A DNA stretch of 64,000 nt from Algoriphagus sp. NG3 (GCF_034119865.1 NZ_CP139421.1:2480001-2544000); one strand, 5' to 3'. Shown: positions 36,727-46,784, counted from the stretch's first letter. Numbers and translations are program-made. The notes: generated by a model from the letters alone, not told the origin.

Positions 36727-39700
36727 TTATCTCTTTATAATTATGAATCCTTTTACACTTATCTGACGGTTCCCTTCCTGAAGAAGGGTTTCAAAGAAGT
36801 ATGTACCGGAGGGCAATTGTGAACCACCAAGCTGGGTCAATCTATTTGCAGTTCCGTCAAATACATTTGACTGATTGTCATAATTCTCAGTTTCAAAAAC
36901 TTTATCTCCCCATCGACTATATACTATCACATGGTTTTGCGGATAATTTTCTATCCCTTCAATAGACCAAAAATCATTTATTCCGTCCCCATTTGGCGAT
37001 ATACCATACTTCGTTTTGAAATCCCCCTGACTGCTACGGGTCATAAAACTAATTTCTGAACACCCAACTGCGTCACCGACTGGACTGAAAGGAATTACAG
37101 ACAGGAAATATTGCTGATTCTCTTCCAAACTTGTTTCGATCGTATAAGAGTTACCGATTACTAGTTGATTTTCAAGAATATTACTTACTCCCAGAGATGT
37201 GCCGATGGACACATAGTACCAAGTTGCTTCTGCTACATCTTCCCACAAAAAGGTAGGGTTTAGAGAAATATTTTCTGCCCCGTCTTTTGGATAGCTAATG
37301 ACAGTGCAACTCGGAAGTGTAGGTTCATCCGTCGAAGCAGTGGAGAAGCTACTCTCGCTACATCCTTCTGCCTCACCGGCCTCATTGAAAGGAATCACCG
37401 TGATAAAGTAGGTGGTATTTTCCTCCAACTTTTCGGTCAATTCATAGCTAGTTCCTATAACTTCTTCCCGATCCAGAATCTGCGTTCCCCCTGAACTTGT
37501 ACCCAGCGAGACGTAGTAGCCCTCCGTACCGCTTGCTGCCTGCCAGGTAATCGTAGGATTTAAACTGATGTCTGTTGATCCGTTGGATGGAGATGTGATG
37601 GTAGTGCAATCTGGTGGAGAAAGAAGGGTTTCAGTAGAAAAGCTGAACTCATCACATCCTGTTGCCTCACCGGCCTCATTGAAAGGAATCACCGTGATAA
37701 AGTAGGTGGTGCTTTCTTCCAAGGTTTCTGTCAAGACATAGCTAGTACCTGTAACTTCTTCCCGATCCAAAATCTGAGTTCCCCCTGAACTTGTACCCAG
37801 TGACAGGTAGTATCCATCTGCTCCGCTTGCAGGCTGCCAGATAATTGTAGGAGTCAGATCAACGTCCGTTGCCTCGTTGGATGGAGATGTGATAGTAGTG
37901 CAACTTGGAAGTGTAGGTTCTTCCATGGAAGCAGTGGTAAAACTGATTTCAGCACATCCTTCTGCCTCGCCTGCCTCATTGAAAGGAATTACCGTTATAA
38001 AGTAGTTAGTGTTTTCCTCCAACTCTTCGGTCAATTCATAGCTAGTTCCTGTAACTTCTTCCCCATCCAGAATCTGAGTTCCACCTGAACTTGTGCCCAG
38101 CGACAGGTAGTAGCCATCTGCACCGCTTGCAGCCTGCCAGGTGATTGTAGGATTGAGATTTATGTCTGTTGATCCGTTGGATGGAGATGTGATGGTAGTG
38201 CAACTCGGAAGTGTAGTTTCTTCCATGGAAGCAGTGGTAAAGCTGACCTCAGCACATCCTGCTGCCTCGCCCACTTCATTGAATGGGATTACCGTGATGT
38301 AGTAGGTGGTATTTTCCTCCAAGGTTTCTGTCACCGCATAGCTAGTTCCTGCAACTTCTTCCCTATCCAGAATCTGAGTTCCTCCTGAACTGGTGCCCAG
38401 CGAGAGGTAGTAGCCCTCCGCACCGCTTGCTGCCTGCCAGGTAATCGTAGGATTTAGACTGATGTCTGTTGCCTCATTGGTTGGAAATGTGATGGCAGTG
38501 CAACTCGGAAGTATAGGTTCTTCCATGAAAGCAGTGGTAAAACTGATTTCAGCACATCCTTCTGCCTCGCCTGCCTCATTGAAAGGAATTACCGTGATAA
38601 AGTAGTTAGTGTTTTCCTCCAACTCTTCGGTCAATTCATAGCTAGTTCCTGCAACTTCTTCCCCATCCAGTATCTCCGTTCCCCCTGAACTTGTGCCCAG
38701 CGACAGGTAGTAGCCATCTGCACCGCTTGCAGCCTGCCAAGTGATTGTAGGAGTCAGATCAACGTCCGCGGCATTGTCAGAGGGAGATGTAATAGTAGTG
38801 CAACTCGGAAGTGTAGTTTCTTCCATGGAAGCAGTGGTAAAGCTGACCTCAGCACATCCTGCTGCCTCGCCGACTTCATTGAAAGGAATCACCGTGATAA
38901 AGTAGGTGGTGTTTTCCTCCAAGGTTTCTGTCAATCCATAACTAGTACCTGTAACTTCTTCCCGATCCAAAATCTGCGTTCCCCCTGAACTTGTGCCCAG
39001 CGACAAGTAGTAGCCTTCCGCACCGCTTGCAGCTTGCCAGGTGATTGTAGGATTGAGATTTACGTCTGTTGATTCGTTGGATGGAGCGATGATGGCAGTA
39101 CAGCTTGGAAGTGTAGGTTCTTCCATGGAAGCAGTAGTAAAGCTGACCTCAGCACATCCTTCTGCCTCCCCAACTTCATTGAATGGTATTACTGTGATAA
39201 AGTAGGTGGTGTTTTCCTCCAACTCTTCGGTCAATTCATAGCTAGTTCCTGTAACTTCTTCCTGATTCAGAATCTGAGTTCCCCCTGAACTTGTGCCCAG
39301 CGACAGGTAGTAGCCTTCCGCACCATTTGCAGCTTGCCAGACAATCGTAGGATTAAGATTGATGTCTGTTGCCTCTTTGGATGGAGATGTGATAGTTGCG
39401 CAATCAGGTGGAGAAAGAAGGGTTTCAGTAGTAAAGCTGAACTCATCACATCCTTCTGCCTCGCCCACTTCATTGAATGGTATTACTGTGATAAAGTAGG
39501 TGGTGTTTTCCTCCAAGGTTTCTGACAACGAATAGCTTGTCCCTGTAACTTCTTCCCCATCCAGAATCTCCCTTCCCCCTGAACTTGTGCCCACCGACAG
39601 GTAGTAGCCTTCCGCACCGCTTGCAGCCTGCCAGGTAATCGTAGGATGGAGATTTATGTCTGTTGATCCGTTGGATGGAGATGTGATGGTAGTGCAATCC

Positions 39701-41928
39701 GGTGGAGAAAGAAGGGTTTCAGTAGTAAAGCTGAACTCATCACATCCGGCTGCCTCACCGGCCTCGTTAAAAGGAATCACCGTGATAAAGTAGGTTGTGT
39801 TTTCCTCCAACTCTTCGGTCAATTCATAGCTAGTTCCTGTAACTTCTTCCTGATTCAGAATCTGCGTTCCCCCTGAACTTGTACCCAGCGAAAGGTAGTA
39901 GCCCTCCGCACCGCTTGCCCCCTGCCAGGTGATTGTAGGATTTAAACCAACATTTTCTGCATTGTCAGAAGGAAAGGTGATAGTGGCGCAATCAGGTGGG
40001 GAAAGAAGGGTTTCAGTAGTAAAGCTATACTCATCACATCCGGCTGCCTCACCGGCTTCGTTGAAAGGGATCACCGTGATAAAGTAGGTGGTGTTTTCTT
40101 CTAAAGTTTCTGACAACGTATAGCTTGTCCCTATTACTTCTTCCCGATCCAGAATCTGTGCTCCGCCTGAGCTTGTGCCCACAGACAGGTAGTAGCCCTC
40201 CGCACCGCTTGCAGCCTGCCAAGTGATTGCAGGATTTAAACCAACATTTTCTGCATTGTCAGAAGGAAAGATGATAGTGGCGCAATCAGGTGGAGAAGGA
40301 AGGGTTTCAGTAGTAAAGCTATACTCATCACATCCGGCTGCCTCACCGGCCTCATTGAATGGGATCACCGTGATAAAGTAGATGGTGTTTTCTTCCAAAG
40401 TTTCAGACAACGTATAGCTTGTCCCTGTAACTTCTTCCCCATCCAGAATCTGCGTTCCCCCTGAACTTGTGCCCAGCGACAGGTAGTAACCCTCCGCACC
40501 GCTTGCAGCCTGCCAAGTGATTGTCGGGGACAGATCAACGTCCGCGGAATTGTCAGAGGGAGATGTGATGGTAGTGCAGGTTGGAGGGATAGGAGCTTCT
40601 ACAGGAGCGGTATTCTCGTAAGCACCAAGATCAATTATACTGTTGAAAACACGTGCTTCTCCATCCAAATCAGTGGAAGCTGCTGCCGTTGTAGAAGATA
40701 CCTGATTGAAAAGCCCGTTTACACCCGCATCTACGGCAGGGCTTGCGTTGCGAAGACGGTAGTCACCTGCCGAGGGATCCACAAATAAAGGATCAACGCC
40801 AAGCAGGTTGTTTTGTCCTTCAGTATAATCTTGTAAACTATTATATCTGACATTCAAATCTGATAAATCCGTAGTCCTAGAGGCTGGGGCTATGTCAGCA
40901 TTTAATGTCCCCGCCCCCTCGTTATTTAAAAATATACTATTAAAGATAGTGCTTGACGTTGCCCCAAAATTAAATACAATTGCAGTATTTCGATTGTTTA
41001 CAAATGTGACATTTGATAGCATCAACTCACTATTGTTATTATATATCGCACCTCCGAGCTCTGCGGCGCTGTTATTGTCAAAGAGCGAGCTGGTGACAGT
41101 TAGCGTGGAACCTGAATGGTTACGGATAGCTCCACCGGTTTCATCACTTCTGTTGTTTTCAAATACACAGTTTTCTATGCTCATTGGACGCCATGAATAC
41201 AGAGCCCCTCCAGATCTCACCGATGAATTGCCCCTGAAAACAGTGTTTCTTATAATTAGACCATTTGTCCAATTAAATACTGCCCCTCCACCATTTGAAT
41301 TTTCAGGAGGGTTGTGAAAACGGTTACTTTCGAATAAACAATTCTCTATGAGCGTGTTATCTCCATGTCTATTATAAACCGCCCCCGCTCCCCGATCTCC
41401 TTCACTGATATTATTAAGAAAAGTGCAGTTTCTAATTACGGTATTGTTTCCATTGAAAATATAAATGGCGCCACCTCCCTTATTGAAATCATCAGGGCCT
41501 TCTAATCCTATAAACCCATTTCTCAACGTAACTCCGTCAATTGTGAAATCATCTTCCGGGATATGCAATATTCTCGTACTATTTTGACCATCGAGGATGC
41601 TTTTATTTACATCGAAATCCCGCTGATTACGAGTGTTCTCATTGCCGGAGAAACCTCCATAAAATGCCAGGCCTGATCTCCCTAAATTGTTAAGTTCTAT
41701 TTCCTGGTCAAGCAAATAAACTCCCGCTCTGAGCCAGATTTCGGTATTAGAGGATGAATTTTCGACCGCACTTTCTATACTGCTTGCTGCTGCCCAGCTT
41801 GAACCGTTTCCTGTTCCATTTGGGGCAACTCGGATTATAGTCTGAGCTTGGGAATGAAAGCACATCAGTAATCCTATTACAACAAGCACAAAAGCCATTG
41901 GTTGTTTGTCCCTAAAAATATTACTCAT
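36727..41928 (-). CDS. giant T9SS type B repeat adhesin with a beta-helix head
   Basis: From ATG at 41928 the protein has about 1,733 residues. A signal peptide ends near SQAQ (residue 29). Residues about 30-430 form a right-handed parallel beta-helix of the choice-of-anchor-Q type (SILDGQNSTRILHI, GGGAIYIFNGNNTVIRNCTF, VNGLFNQVSS). From about 448 to 1,640 come 12 tandem fibronectin-III-like repeats of 98-100 residues with cores TITWQAASGAEGYYLSLGTS and TTYFITVIPFNEAGEA. The last about 85 residues are a CHU_C/gliding-motility-associated domain (GISPNGDGINDFWSIEG, VYSRWGDKVFE), a type B T9SS signal. A cell-surface stalk that holds a glycan- or surface-binding head is the likely role. The PorP/SprF partner follows after one base; a TPR/HTH regulator is divergent. 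Confidence 0.92.
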   Translation of the reverse strand: MSNIFRDKQPMAFVLVVIGLLMCFHSQAQTIIRVAPNGTGNGSSWAAASSIESAVENSSSNTEIWLRAGVYLLDQEIELNNLGRSGLAFYGGFSGNENTRNQRDFDVNKSILDGQNSTRILHIPEDDFTIDGVTLRNGFIGLEGPDDFNKGGGAIYIFNGNNTVIRNCTFLNNISEGDRGAGAVYNRHGDNTLIENCLFESNRFHNPPENSNGGGAVFNWTNGLIIRNTVFRGNSSVRSGGALYSWRPMSIENCVFENNRSDETGGAIRNHSGSTLTVTSSLFDNNSAAELGGAIYNNNSELMLSNVTFVNNRNTAIVFNFGATSSTIFNSIFLNNEGAGTLNADIAPASRTTDLSDLNVRYNSLQDYTEGQNNLLGVDPLFVDPSAGDYRLRNASPAVDAGVNGLFNQVSSTTAAASTDLDGEARVFNSIIDLGAYENTAPVEAPIPPTCTTITSPSDNSADVDLSPTITWQAASGAEGYYLSLGTSSGGTQILDGEEVTGTSYTLSETLEENTIYFITVIPFNEAGEAAGCDEYSFTTETLPSPPDCATIIFPSDNAENVGLNPAITWQAASGAEGYYLSVGTSSGGAQILDREEVIGTSYTLSETLEENTTYFITVIPFNEAGEAAGCDEYSFTTETLLSPPDCATITFPSDNAENVGLNPTITWQGASGAEGYYLSLGTSSGGTQILNQEEVTGTSYELTEELEENTTYFITVIPFNEAGEAAGCDEFSFTTETLLSPPDCTTITSPSNGSTDINLHPTITWQAASGAEGYYLSVGTSSGGREILDGEEVTGTSYSLSETLEENTTYFITVIPFNEVGEAEGCDEFSFTTETLLSPPDCATITSPSKEATDINLNPTIVWQAANGAEGYYLSLGTSSGGTQILNQEEVTGTSYELTEELEENTTYFITVIPFNEVGEAEGCAEVSFTTASMEEPTLPSCTAIIAPSNESTDVNLNPTITWQAASGAEGYYLSLGTSSGGTQILDREEVTGTSYGLTETLEENTTYFITVIPFNEVGEAAGCAEVSFTTASMEETTLPSCTTITSPSDNAADVDLTPTITWQAASGADGYYLSLGTSSGGTEILDGEEVAGTSYELTEELEENTNYFITVIPFNEAGEAEGCAEISFTTAFMEEPILPSCTAITFPTNEATDISLNPTITWQAASGAEGYYLSLGTSSGGTQILDREEVAGTSYAVTETLEENTTYYITVIPFNEVGEAAGCAEVSFTTASMEETTLPSCTTITSPSNGSTDINLNPTITWQAASGADGYYLSLGTSSGGTQILDGEEVTGTSYELTEELEENTNYFITVIPFNEAGEAEGCAEISFTTASMEEPTLPSCTTITSPSNEATDVDLTPTIIWQPASGADGYYLSLGTSSGGTQILDREEVTGTSYVLTETLEESTTYFITVIPFNEAGEATGCDEFSFSTETLLSPPDCTTITSPSNGSTDISLNPTITWQAASGTEGYYVSLGTSSGGTQILDREEVIGTSYELTEKLEENTTYFITVIPFNEAGEAEGCSESSFSTASTDEPTLPSCTVISYPKDGAENISLNPTFLWEDVAEATWYYVSIGTSLGVSNILENQLVIGNSYTIETSLEENQQYFLSVIPFSPVGDAVGCSEISFMTRSSQGDFKTKYGISPNGDGINDFWSIEGIENYPQNHVIVYSRWGDKVFETENYDNQSNVFDGTANRLTQLGGSQLPSGTYFFETLLQEGNRQISVKGFIIIKR
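37040..40585 (-). repeat. tandem about 300-bp coding repeat array in the adhesin gene
   Basis: Twelve copies of a unit of 294 or 300 bases lie head to tail inside the adhesin gene. The first eleven are near-identical at protein level and the last, nearest the C-terminal domain, has diverged. Two linker types occur: a short one (TETLLSPPDC) after copies 1-4 and 10, and one longer by two codons (ASMEEPTLPSC or a variant) after copies 5-9 and 11. Blocks of identical variants suggest unequal exchange or gene conversion. Confidence 0.9.
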
Positions 41929-42084
41929 GAAATTGATGGGTAGCGTGAAGTTAGTGTATAGGCAGTTCGGCACCTATACTCAACTGTTTTGGAAAGGGTG
42001 AAAGCAACCGGTATTTCATCCTTATTCCGTTGGATAAAATTATCCATACCCATAGCCTGAATCAAATCAGACCTGCCTATTAAA

Positions 42085-42124
42085 CATCTACAGTTTTAGA
42101 CTCTACATCTACAAATCGTCTACA
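42085..42124. promoter_or_regulatory. phased TCTACA motif array in the divergent intergenic region
   Basis: TCTACA occurs four times within 38 bases (42087, 42102, 42108 and 42119). The extended form CATCTACA is repeated exactly 21 bases apart (42085-42092 and 42106-42113), and CGTCTACA follows 11 bases later (42117-42124), so these sites face the same side of the helix. The array lies about 110 bases before the TPR/HTH regulator start and about 160-200 bases before the adhesin start. A regulator-binding site is inferred. A separate inverted repeat (GTATAGG 41956-41962 and CCTATAC 41973-41979) lies closer to the adhesin start. Confidence 0.45.
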
Positions 42125-42230
42125 GATATGCCGGATTTCATTAATTTTAGCATCAGTGCCTCCATAAAAGGATATACCCGCCTTTGGAGTGAAAGAAGTT
42201 CCCGTCATTTAAAAGGAAATTAAAGAGCGC

Positions 42231-44129
42231 ATGAATAGTAATCTGTTTTGGAAATTTTTGACAATAATAGGCCTGTCCTTTTTGTCATTTCAGGTGGTGG
42301 CCCAATCACTGGTAATTGACTCACTCAGCAGGATTGTAGCCGGACAGAATGCCGTCTCCAAAAGCCAACGGATAGAAGCTATGGGACAGCTTGCCCGTTT
42401 GATGGTTCTTTCAGACAGATTTGAAGAAGCCCATAAATTGCTGGATGAGGCTAAAAGGGATAGTTGGAAGGAAAAAGACGGGAAACACGGAGCATTTACC
42501 TACGCCACTTTGACTTATTTGTGTATGCAACAGGACAGCCTGGTAAAAGCAGTAGAGATGATTGACAGCGCTGTTTGGTATGCAGACAGAACGGAAGACA
42601 AAAAAACAAAGGGCTTCGTAAAGCTCAGAGAAGGCTGGTTGGATTACAATCTGGGGGACGATGAGCTTGCTTACGGGAAAATGCTGGAGGCATTGCGGCT
42701 TTTGGAAGGAGAAGATGCCCATGAATATGAAAGCAATATATACCATCATCTTGCAGGTATATCAGCTCGATTGAACGATCCTGCAAAGCAATTGCATTAC
42801 ACCAGACTTTGTATGGATGCCGCCCTGAAAAGCAGGAATCCCGATGCAATAATCAACTCCTATTTAAGTATGGGGAGTAGCTACCTGACGCGCTATCGTA
42901 AGGACAATTCAGATAAATCACTCTTGGACTCCTCCCTGTATTATAATAAACTTCTGCTTTCATATGCCGATTCCAACGATGAGCGCATAGCACTGAAAAG
43001 TACCAAAGGGATAGGTGCGCTGAATATTGCAAATCTATTTCTGGAGTTTTACCCAAAATCCTATCGTGATAGTGCCGAAATATACCTGGTACAGGCCTTG
43101 GAGATCGGGCGGCAAGTTGACTATCCTGAGATTATAGCAAACAGTTATGGCATACGCAGCGGATTTGCGATGAAGGATGGTGATTATAAAAAAGCAGAGG
43201 ATTTGCTGAAATCCGCTATGCTGGAAATTTCTGAAAGACCCAAAACAAGTTTATTGGTACAATCCAGAATCAGTAATGCGCTTGCCGAAGTAAACGAAAA
43301 AAATGGAGATCCAGTCCAGGCTCTTGCCTATTATAAGGACTACATCAGCATTTATAAAGAAATTTTCAACAAAGAAAAAGCAAGTGTAATCCAACAGCTG
43401 GATGCGCGCTATCAATCAGAGAAAAAGGAGATTGAATTAGAAGCAACCAAGAAGGAGGCACAATTGGCAAAGAAACTCAATTACATCTACATCTTGTTTA
43501 TTTTAGCTTTTGCCTTTATTCTATTCTTTGTATACAGATCCTATCGTTTTAAATTAAAAGCCTCGGCTCAGCATCAGCTTTTACTGGAAAGAGCTAAAAG
43601 CAGAGCAGAACTTGAAGCGCAGCTTGAGGCGGAAAAAAACACCAGGCTCCAGACCGAGCGAGAGTTGATGAAAGAAAGAATGGAACGGCTTGAACGTGAA
43701 CTTTTGGCCGGTACCTTACACGCAGAGGAAAAAAACCGGCTTGTCGATGGGCTTAGGGCAAGACTGCTAACTCTGGATCAGAAAGACCCGCTTCACCGTC
43801 AATTAGAAAAGATAGTTTCAAGAAATACAGAGATCGACAAAGGATATAAGCATATCAAATCGGATATCGCCGAAATCAGGCCCGAATTCATTGCAAGGCT
43901 GCAGGAGAAATCCAAGCAAAGTTTGACCCGTCTGGATTTGAAATATTGCTCTTATATCCTAATGGGGCAAACCAATAAGGAAATTGCGGCCCGGTTAAAT
44001 GTAGATCCAAAGAGTATCCGAATGGCTCGGTATCGTATTAAGCAAAAACTAAACTTGGAAAAGGCAGAAAGTCTTGATCAGTATATTGTTGAATTGGGTT
44101 CAGCAGTAAGCAGGTCTGTTGATCTTTGA
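42231..44129 (+). CDS. TPR-type membrane regulator with C-terminal helix-turn-helix
   Basis: The 632-residue protein has a signal peptide (FLTIIGLSFLSFQVVAQS) and a periplasmic TPR-like helical repeat region (about 35-400). One membrane segment follows (LNYIYILFILAFAFILFFVY, about 415-435), then a long coiled coil (about 445-510) and a cytoplasmic LuxR/GerE-like helix-turn-helix (about 563-622, TNKEIAARLNVDPKSIRMAR). This layout is common in Bacteroidota and is thought to pass an outside signal straight to DNA, without phosphorelay. It is divergent from the giant adhesin/PorP pair and shares with it a 300-base gap carrying a TCTACA array, so it is the likeliest regulator of adhesin expression. 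That link is inference. Confidence 0.85.
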   Translation: MNSNLFWKFLTIIGLSFLSFQVVAQSLVIDSLSRIVAGQNAVSKSQRIEAMGQLARLMVLSDRFEEAHKLLDEAKRDSWKEKDGKHGAFTYATLTYLCMQQDSLVKAVEMIDSAVWYADRTEDKKTKGFVKLREGWLDYNLGDDELAYGKMLEALRLLEGEDAHEYESNIYHHLAGISARLNDPAKQLHYTRLCMDAALKSRNPDAIINSYLSMGSSYLTRYRKDNSDKSLLDSSLYYNKLLLSYADSNDERIALKSTKGIGALNIANLFLEFYPKSYRDSAEIYLVQALEIGRQVDYPEIIANSYGIRSGFAMKDGDYKKAEDLLKSAMLEISERPKTSLLVQSRISNALAEVNEKNGDPVQALAYYKDYISIYKEIFNKEKASVIQQLDARYQSEKKEIELEATKKEAQLAKKLNYIYILFILAFAFILFFVYRSYRFKLKASAQHQLLLERAKSRAELEAQLEAEKNTRLQTERELMKERMERLERELLAGTLHAEEKNRLVDGLRARLLTLDQKDPLHRQLEKIVSRNTEIDKGYKHIKSDIAEIRPEFIARLQEKSKQSLTRLDLKYCSYILMGQTNKEIAARLNVDPKSIRMARYRIKQKLNLEKAESLDQYIVELGSAVSRSVDL

Positions 44130-44202
44130 TAAGGGTTAGAGTTTAGAGGTCTTTTTGGGGTGTTTTTTAATCGAGGTCCAGAGAATGAAAAGAGTGCTTG
44201 TT

Positions 44203-44307
44203 CTACCAAAATCCCATAGGGACGGGTCATGTTATTGCCCACCGTTTCAACGGCTGGAATAGTGATGGCAGTATGATATGGGAAAGTGCCAAAGGCACGG
44301 ACGATAG
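44203..44307. repeat. three-hairpin dispersed repeat, copy B
   Basis: ATCCCATAGGGACGG (44211-44225), CCACCGTTTCAACGGCTGG (44239-44257) and GTGCC-AAA-GGCAC (44286-44298) follow the order of copies A and C. It lies just after the TPR/HTH gene and before the end of the sulfatase gene. The short flank AAAAGAG..CTTGTTCT is shared with copy A, so the element may extend about 15 bases further left. Confidence 0.75.
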
Positions 44308-44394
44308 AGTCTCTCCCCACCGAAGCCTGTGTCCTCACGGACGGCTTGCAATGGATATTTTGTCTGAGGGACGAAGGGCATAGGTCAAAAAAGA

Positions 44395-46784
44395 TCAATG
44401 GTCATCCAAATTATTTCCAATGTACTCCGTTTCAAAACTTTTAATTGTTCCGTTAAAAGAAAATGGGGCTTTGCTGTAATAAGCTTCAGATACTGGAGAA
44501 CCTAAATCCATCCCTAAATCAAAGCACTCGTTTACAGAAAATCCGGCTGTAATTATTGTTGGAACATGTCCTTTAATTGTTTCTTTTTCATTCACTAAAA
44601 TTGTCACCTCTGCTGATTGAAGGAATGGTTGTGAGGCATGCTTCTGAGGGTCAAATAGAATCTCAATTGTTGCATTCCCTACCGGAAGTCTAGATTCCCC
44701 TTTTAATTTTGTTCTTTCAAGCTCAAAGAGATTATACTCATAATTTAAAATACCATCTTCTACAAAGAGAGTTAAACCACCAGCATAACCCGCCAAGGCG
44801 AAAATAACCCCATTCGCATTGGTAGGGATATCTACCTCGACGGTTGTTTTACTTTTCAATAAACCAAGTCGAGGAGCATTGGATTCCGGCACACGTACGG
44901 TATTGCTTGAATAGTTAAAATTTGTTCTTGGATTTACTTTCAGATCTTCCGGATGAAGTAATACATAGAGCCCACCACCAATTGGTAAATTTTTGTTGTT
45001 CATTGATTCCTCCAGAAAAAGCTTCTTTAACTCCTCCAATTTTTCCGGGTTTTTATCTGCAAGGTTTGTAGCCTGGCTGAAATCTTCTTCTAGATTATGT
45101 AGCTCCCAAACGTCATTCTTTGGGTTCCATGATTCCAATCCTGGCGTCCTTGTAAGCCAAGGAATTCGGGGACCAAAAGTAGATGCCATCCATCCATCCA
45201 TCCATCATGATAGATTGCCCGGCTTCCCATTACATCAAAAAACTGTGTTTTCTTCTGGCCTTCGGCCTGAGGCCGATCAAAAGTGTAGGTTATGCTTATC
45301 CCATCCATTGCATCTTGGGCAAATCCATTGACTACCTTTGGATATTCTATGTCGAGAATATCATAGATGGTAGGTGTAATATCATTCACGTGATGAAATT
45401 GTGAACGAATCTCGCCATCCGGTTTAATTTTATTTGGCCAAGAAATCACCATCGGTTGTCTAGTTCCTCCAAAATGTGCCGCTACCAATTTTGTAGAGCG
45501 AAAAGGTGTGGCTCCGGCTCATGCCCATCCTGCATGATACATATTATCCGTCTTTGGGCCTCCCAAAGCATCTAAACCACCTAAATCCTCATTCATTACC
45601 CGAATGTGATCGGATATTTCAGTGGGAATTTGATTTTGGGCCAAGAGCTCGCTGATAGTTCCATTTTGCCCTTCAGCACTACTGCCGTTGTCGCCCCATA
45701 TATAAAATATCAAGGTATTATCCCCTATTCCCATTTCCTCAACCGCCTCTACAATACGACCAACATTATAATCTGCATGCTCGGCAAATCCTGCAAACAC
45801 TTCCATCAATCTTATTTGAAAGTCTTTCTCGTCTTCTGGAATATCATCCCAGGCTGCCATAGTTTCGGGACGCTCTGTCAAAATGGTGTTCTCCGGAATC
45901 CATCCAAATTCTTTTTGTCTCTCAAAAACACGGCTTCTATAAGCGTCCCAGCCATCATCAAACTTCCCCTTGTATTTTTGAGCCCATTTGTTTGCCACAT
46001 GGTGCGGACCATGCACAGCTCCAGGGGCCCAATACATAAAAAATGGTTTATTAGGCTGTAAGGCCTGATGGTTTTCAATCCATTTTATTGCATCATCCGC
46101 CAAATCATCGGTGAGGTGATAACCTTCTTCCACAGTCTTAGGAGGATGCTCAACGTATCCGTTATTTCTTACCAAAGTCGGTTCATATTGCGATGTTTCG
46201 CCACCCAAAAAACCATAGAAATATTCGAATCCGTAACCTGTAGGCCATTCATGAAAAGGGCCTGCCTTTGAAGTGTGTGCGGGATTGGTGTTATGCCACT
46301 TCCCGAAAGCTGAAGTGCTATAACCATAGTTTCTTAGAATCTCTGCAACAGTAGCCGAAGTCTTGGGGATTACTCCGCTAAACCCATCCCAATCGTTGGC
46401 CCATTCGGTAATTTGACCATTGCCAACACGGGTATGGTTTCGTCCTGTTAAAAGTGAGGCTCGTGTAGGTGAACACATGGCGGTAGAATGAAATCTGTTA
46501 TAGGAAATACCACGACCGGCCAGTTTGGTGAAAGTTGGCGTATGGACTTCCCCCCCATAAGTATCTGGTAATGCAGGCCCCGCATCATCTATTAAAACAA
46601 TTATTATGTTAGGTGCATCCGAAGGCAAATGGTTTACCTCTTTGCGGTGCTGATGGGTTGATTCCTCCATGGTTTCCATTGCAATACTTGCAGAAGGAGT
46701 AGTAGGAAAAGGTAAAGTGTCCTGAGCGGATATCTCGCTTGAAATAAGGAAAGCTGCAATTAATAAAAACCGTGGGTGCTTCAT
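44395..46784 (-). pseudogene. broken arylsulfatase gene (in-frame TGA plus tetranucleotide frameshift)
   Basis: Read through, this is an S1-type arylsulfatase of about 790 residues with a signal peptide (LLIAAFLISSEISAQ), metal-binding NIIIVLIDDAGP and the formylglycine site CSPTRASLLTG (Cys104). C-terminal motifs are HFGGTRQPMVISWPNKIKP and ASTFGPRIPWL. Two lesions interrupt it. At 45519-45521 TGA stands where family members have Trp (HAGWA-stop-AGATPF for HAGWAWAG.TPF), and the same frame continues. At 45186-45205 five CCAT units shift the frame so that DGWMASTF appears only in the next frame. The first piece (46784-45519) keeps the catalytic half. It would remove sulfate from a sulfated glycan or ester; the exact substrate is unknown. 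Sequencing error cannot be excluded. Confidence 0.85.
45186..45205. repeat. (CCAT)5 simple-sequence repeat inside the sulfatase gene
   Basis: Five perfect CCAT units (ATGG on the coding strand) encode part of the conserved HDGW(M/F)A(S/G)TFGPR region. Three units would keep the frame and give HDGWMASTF. Six would add DGW and also restore the frame. Five leave it out of frame. Tracts of this kind change length by replication slippage. Confidence 0.9.

Noticed and set aside
37040..40585. Possible CRISPR array because of regular repeats
   Set aside because: Units are 294-300 bp, lie in one open frame and encode fibronectin-like domains. There are no short repeats with unique spacers and no cas genes.
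44198..44383. A plus-strand 61-codon frame after the TPR/HTH gene
   Set aside because: It is the translation of three-hairpin repeat copy B.
45519..45521. TGA as a selenocysteine or reassigned codon
   Set aside because: The family residue here is Trp, not Cys. No selenocysteine-insertion element is evident, and other genes in the window that read normally end in TGA.
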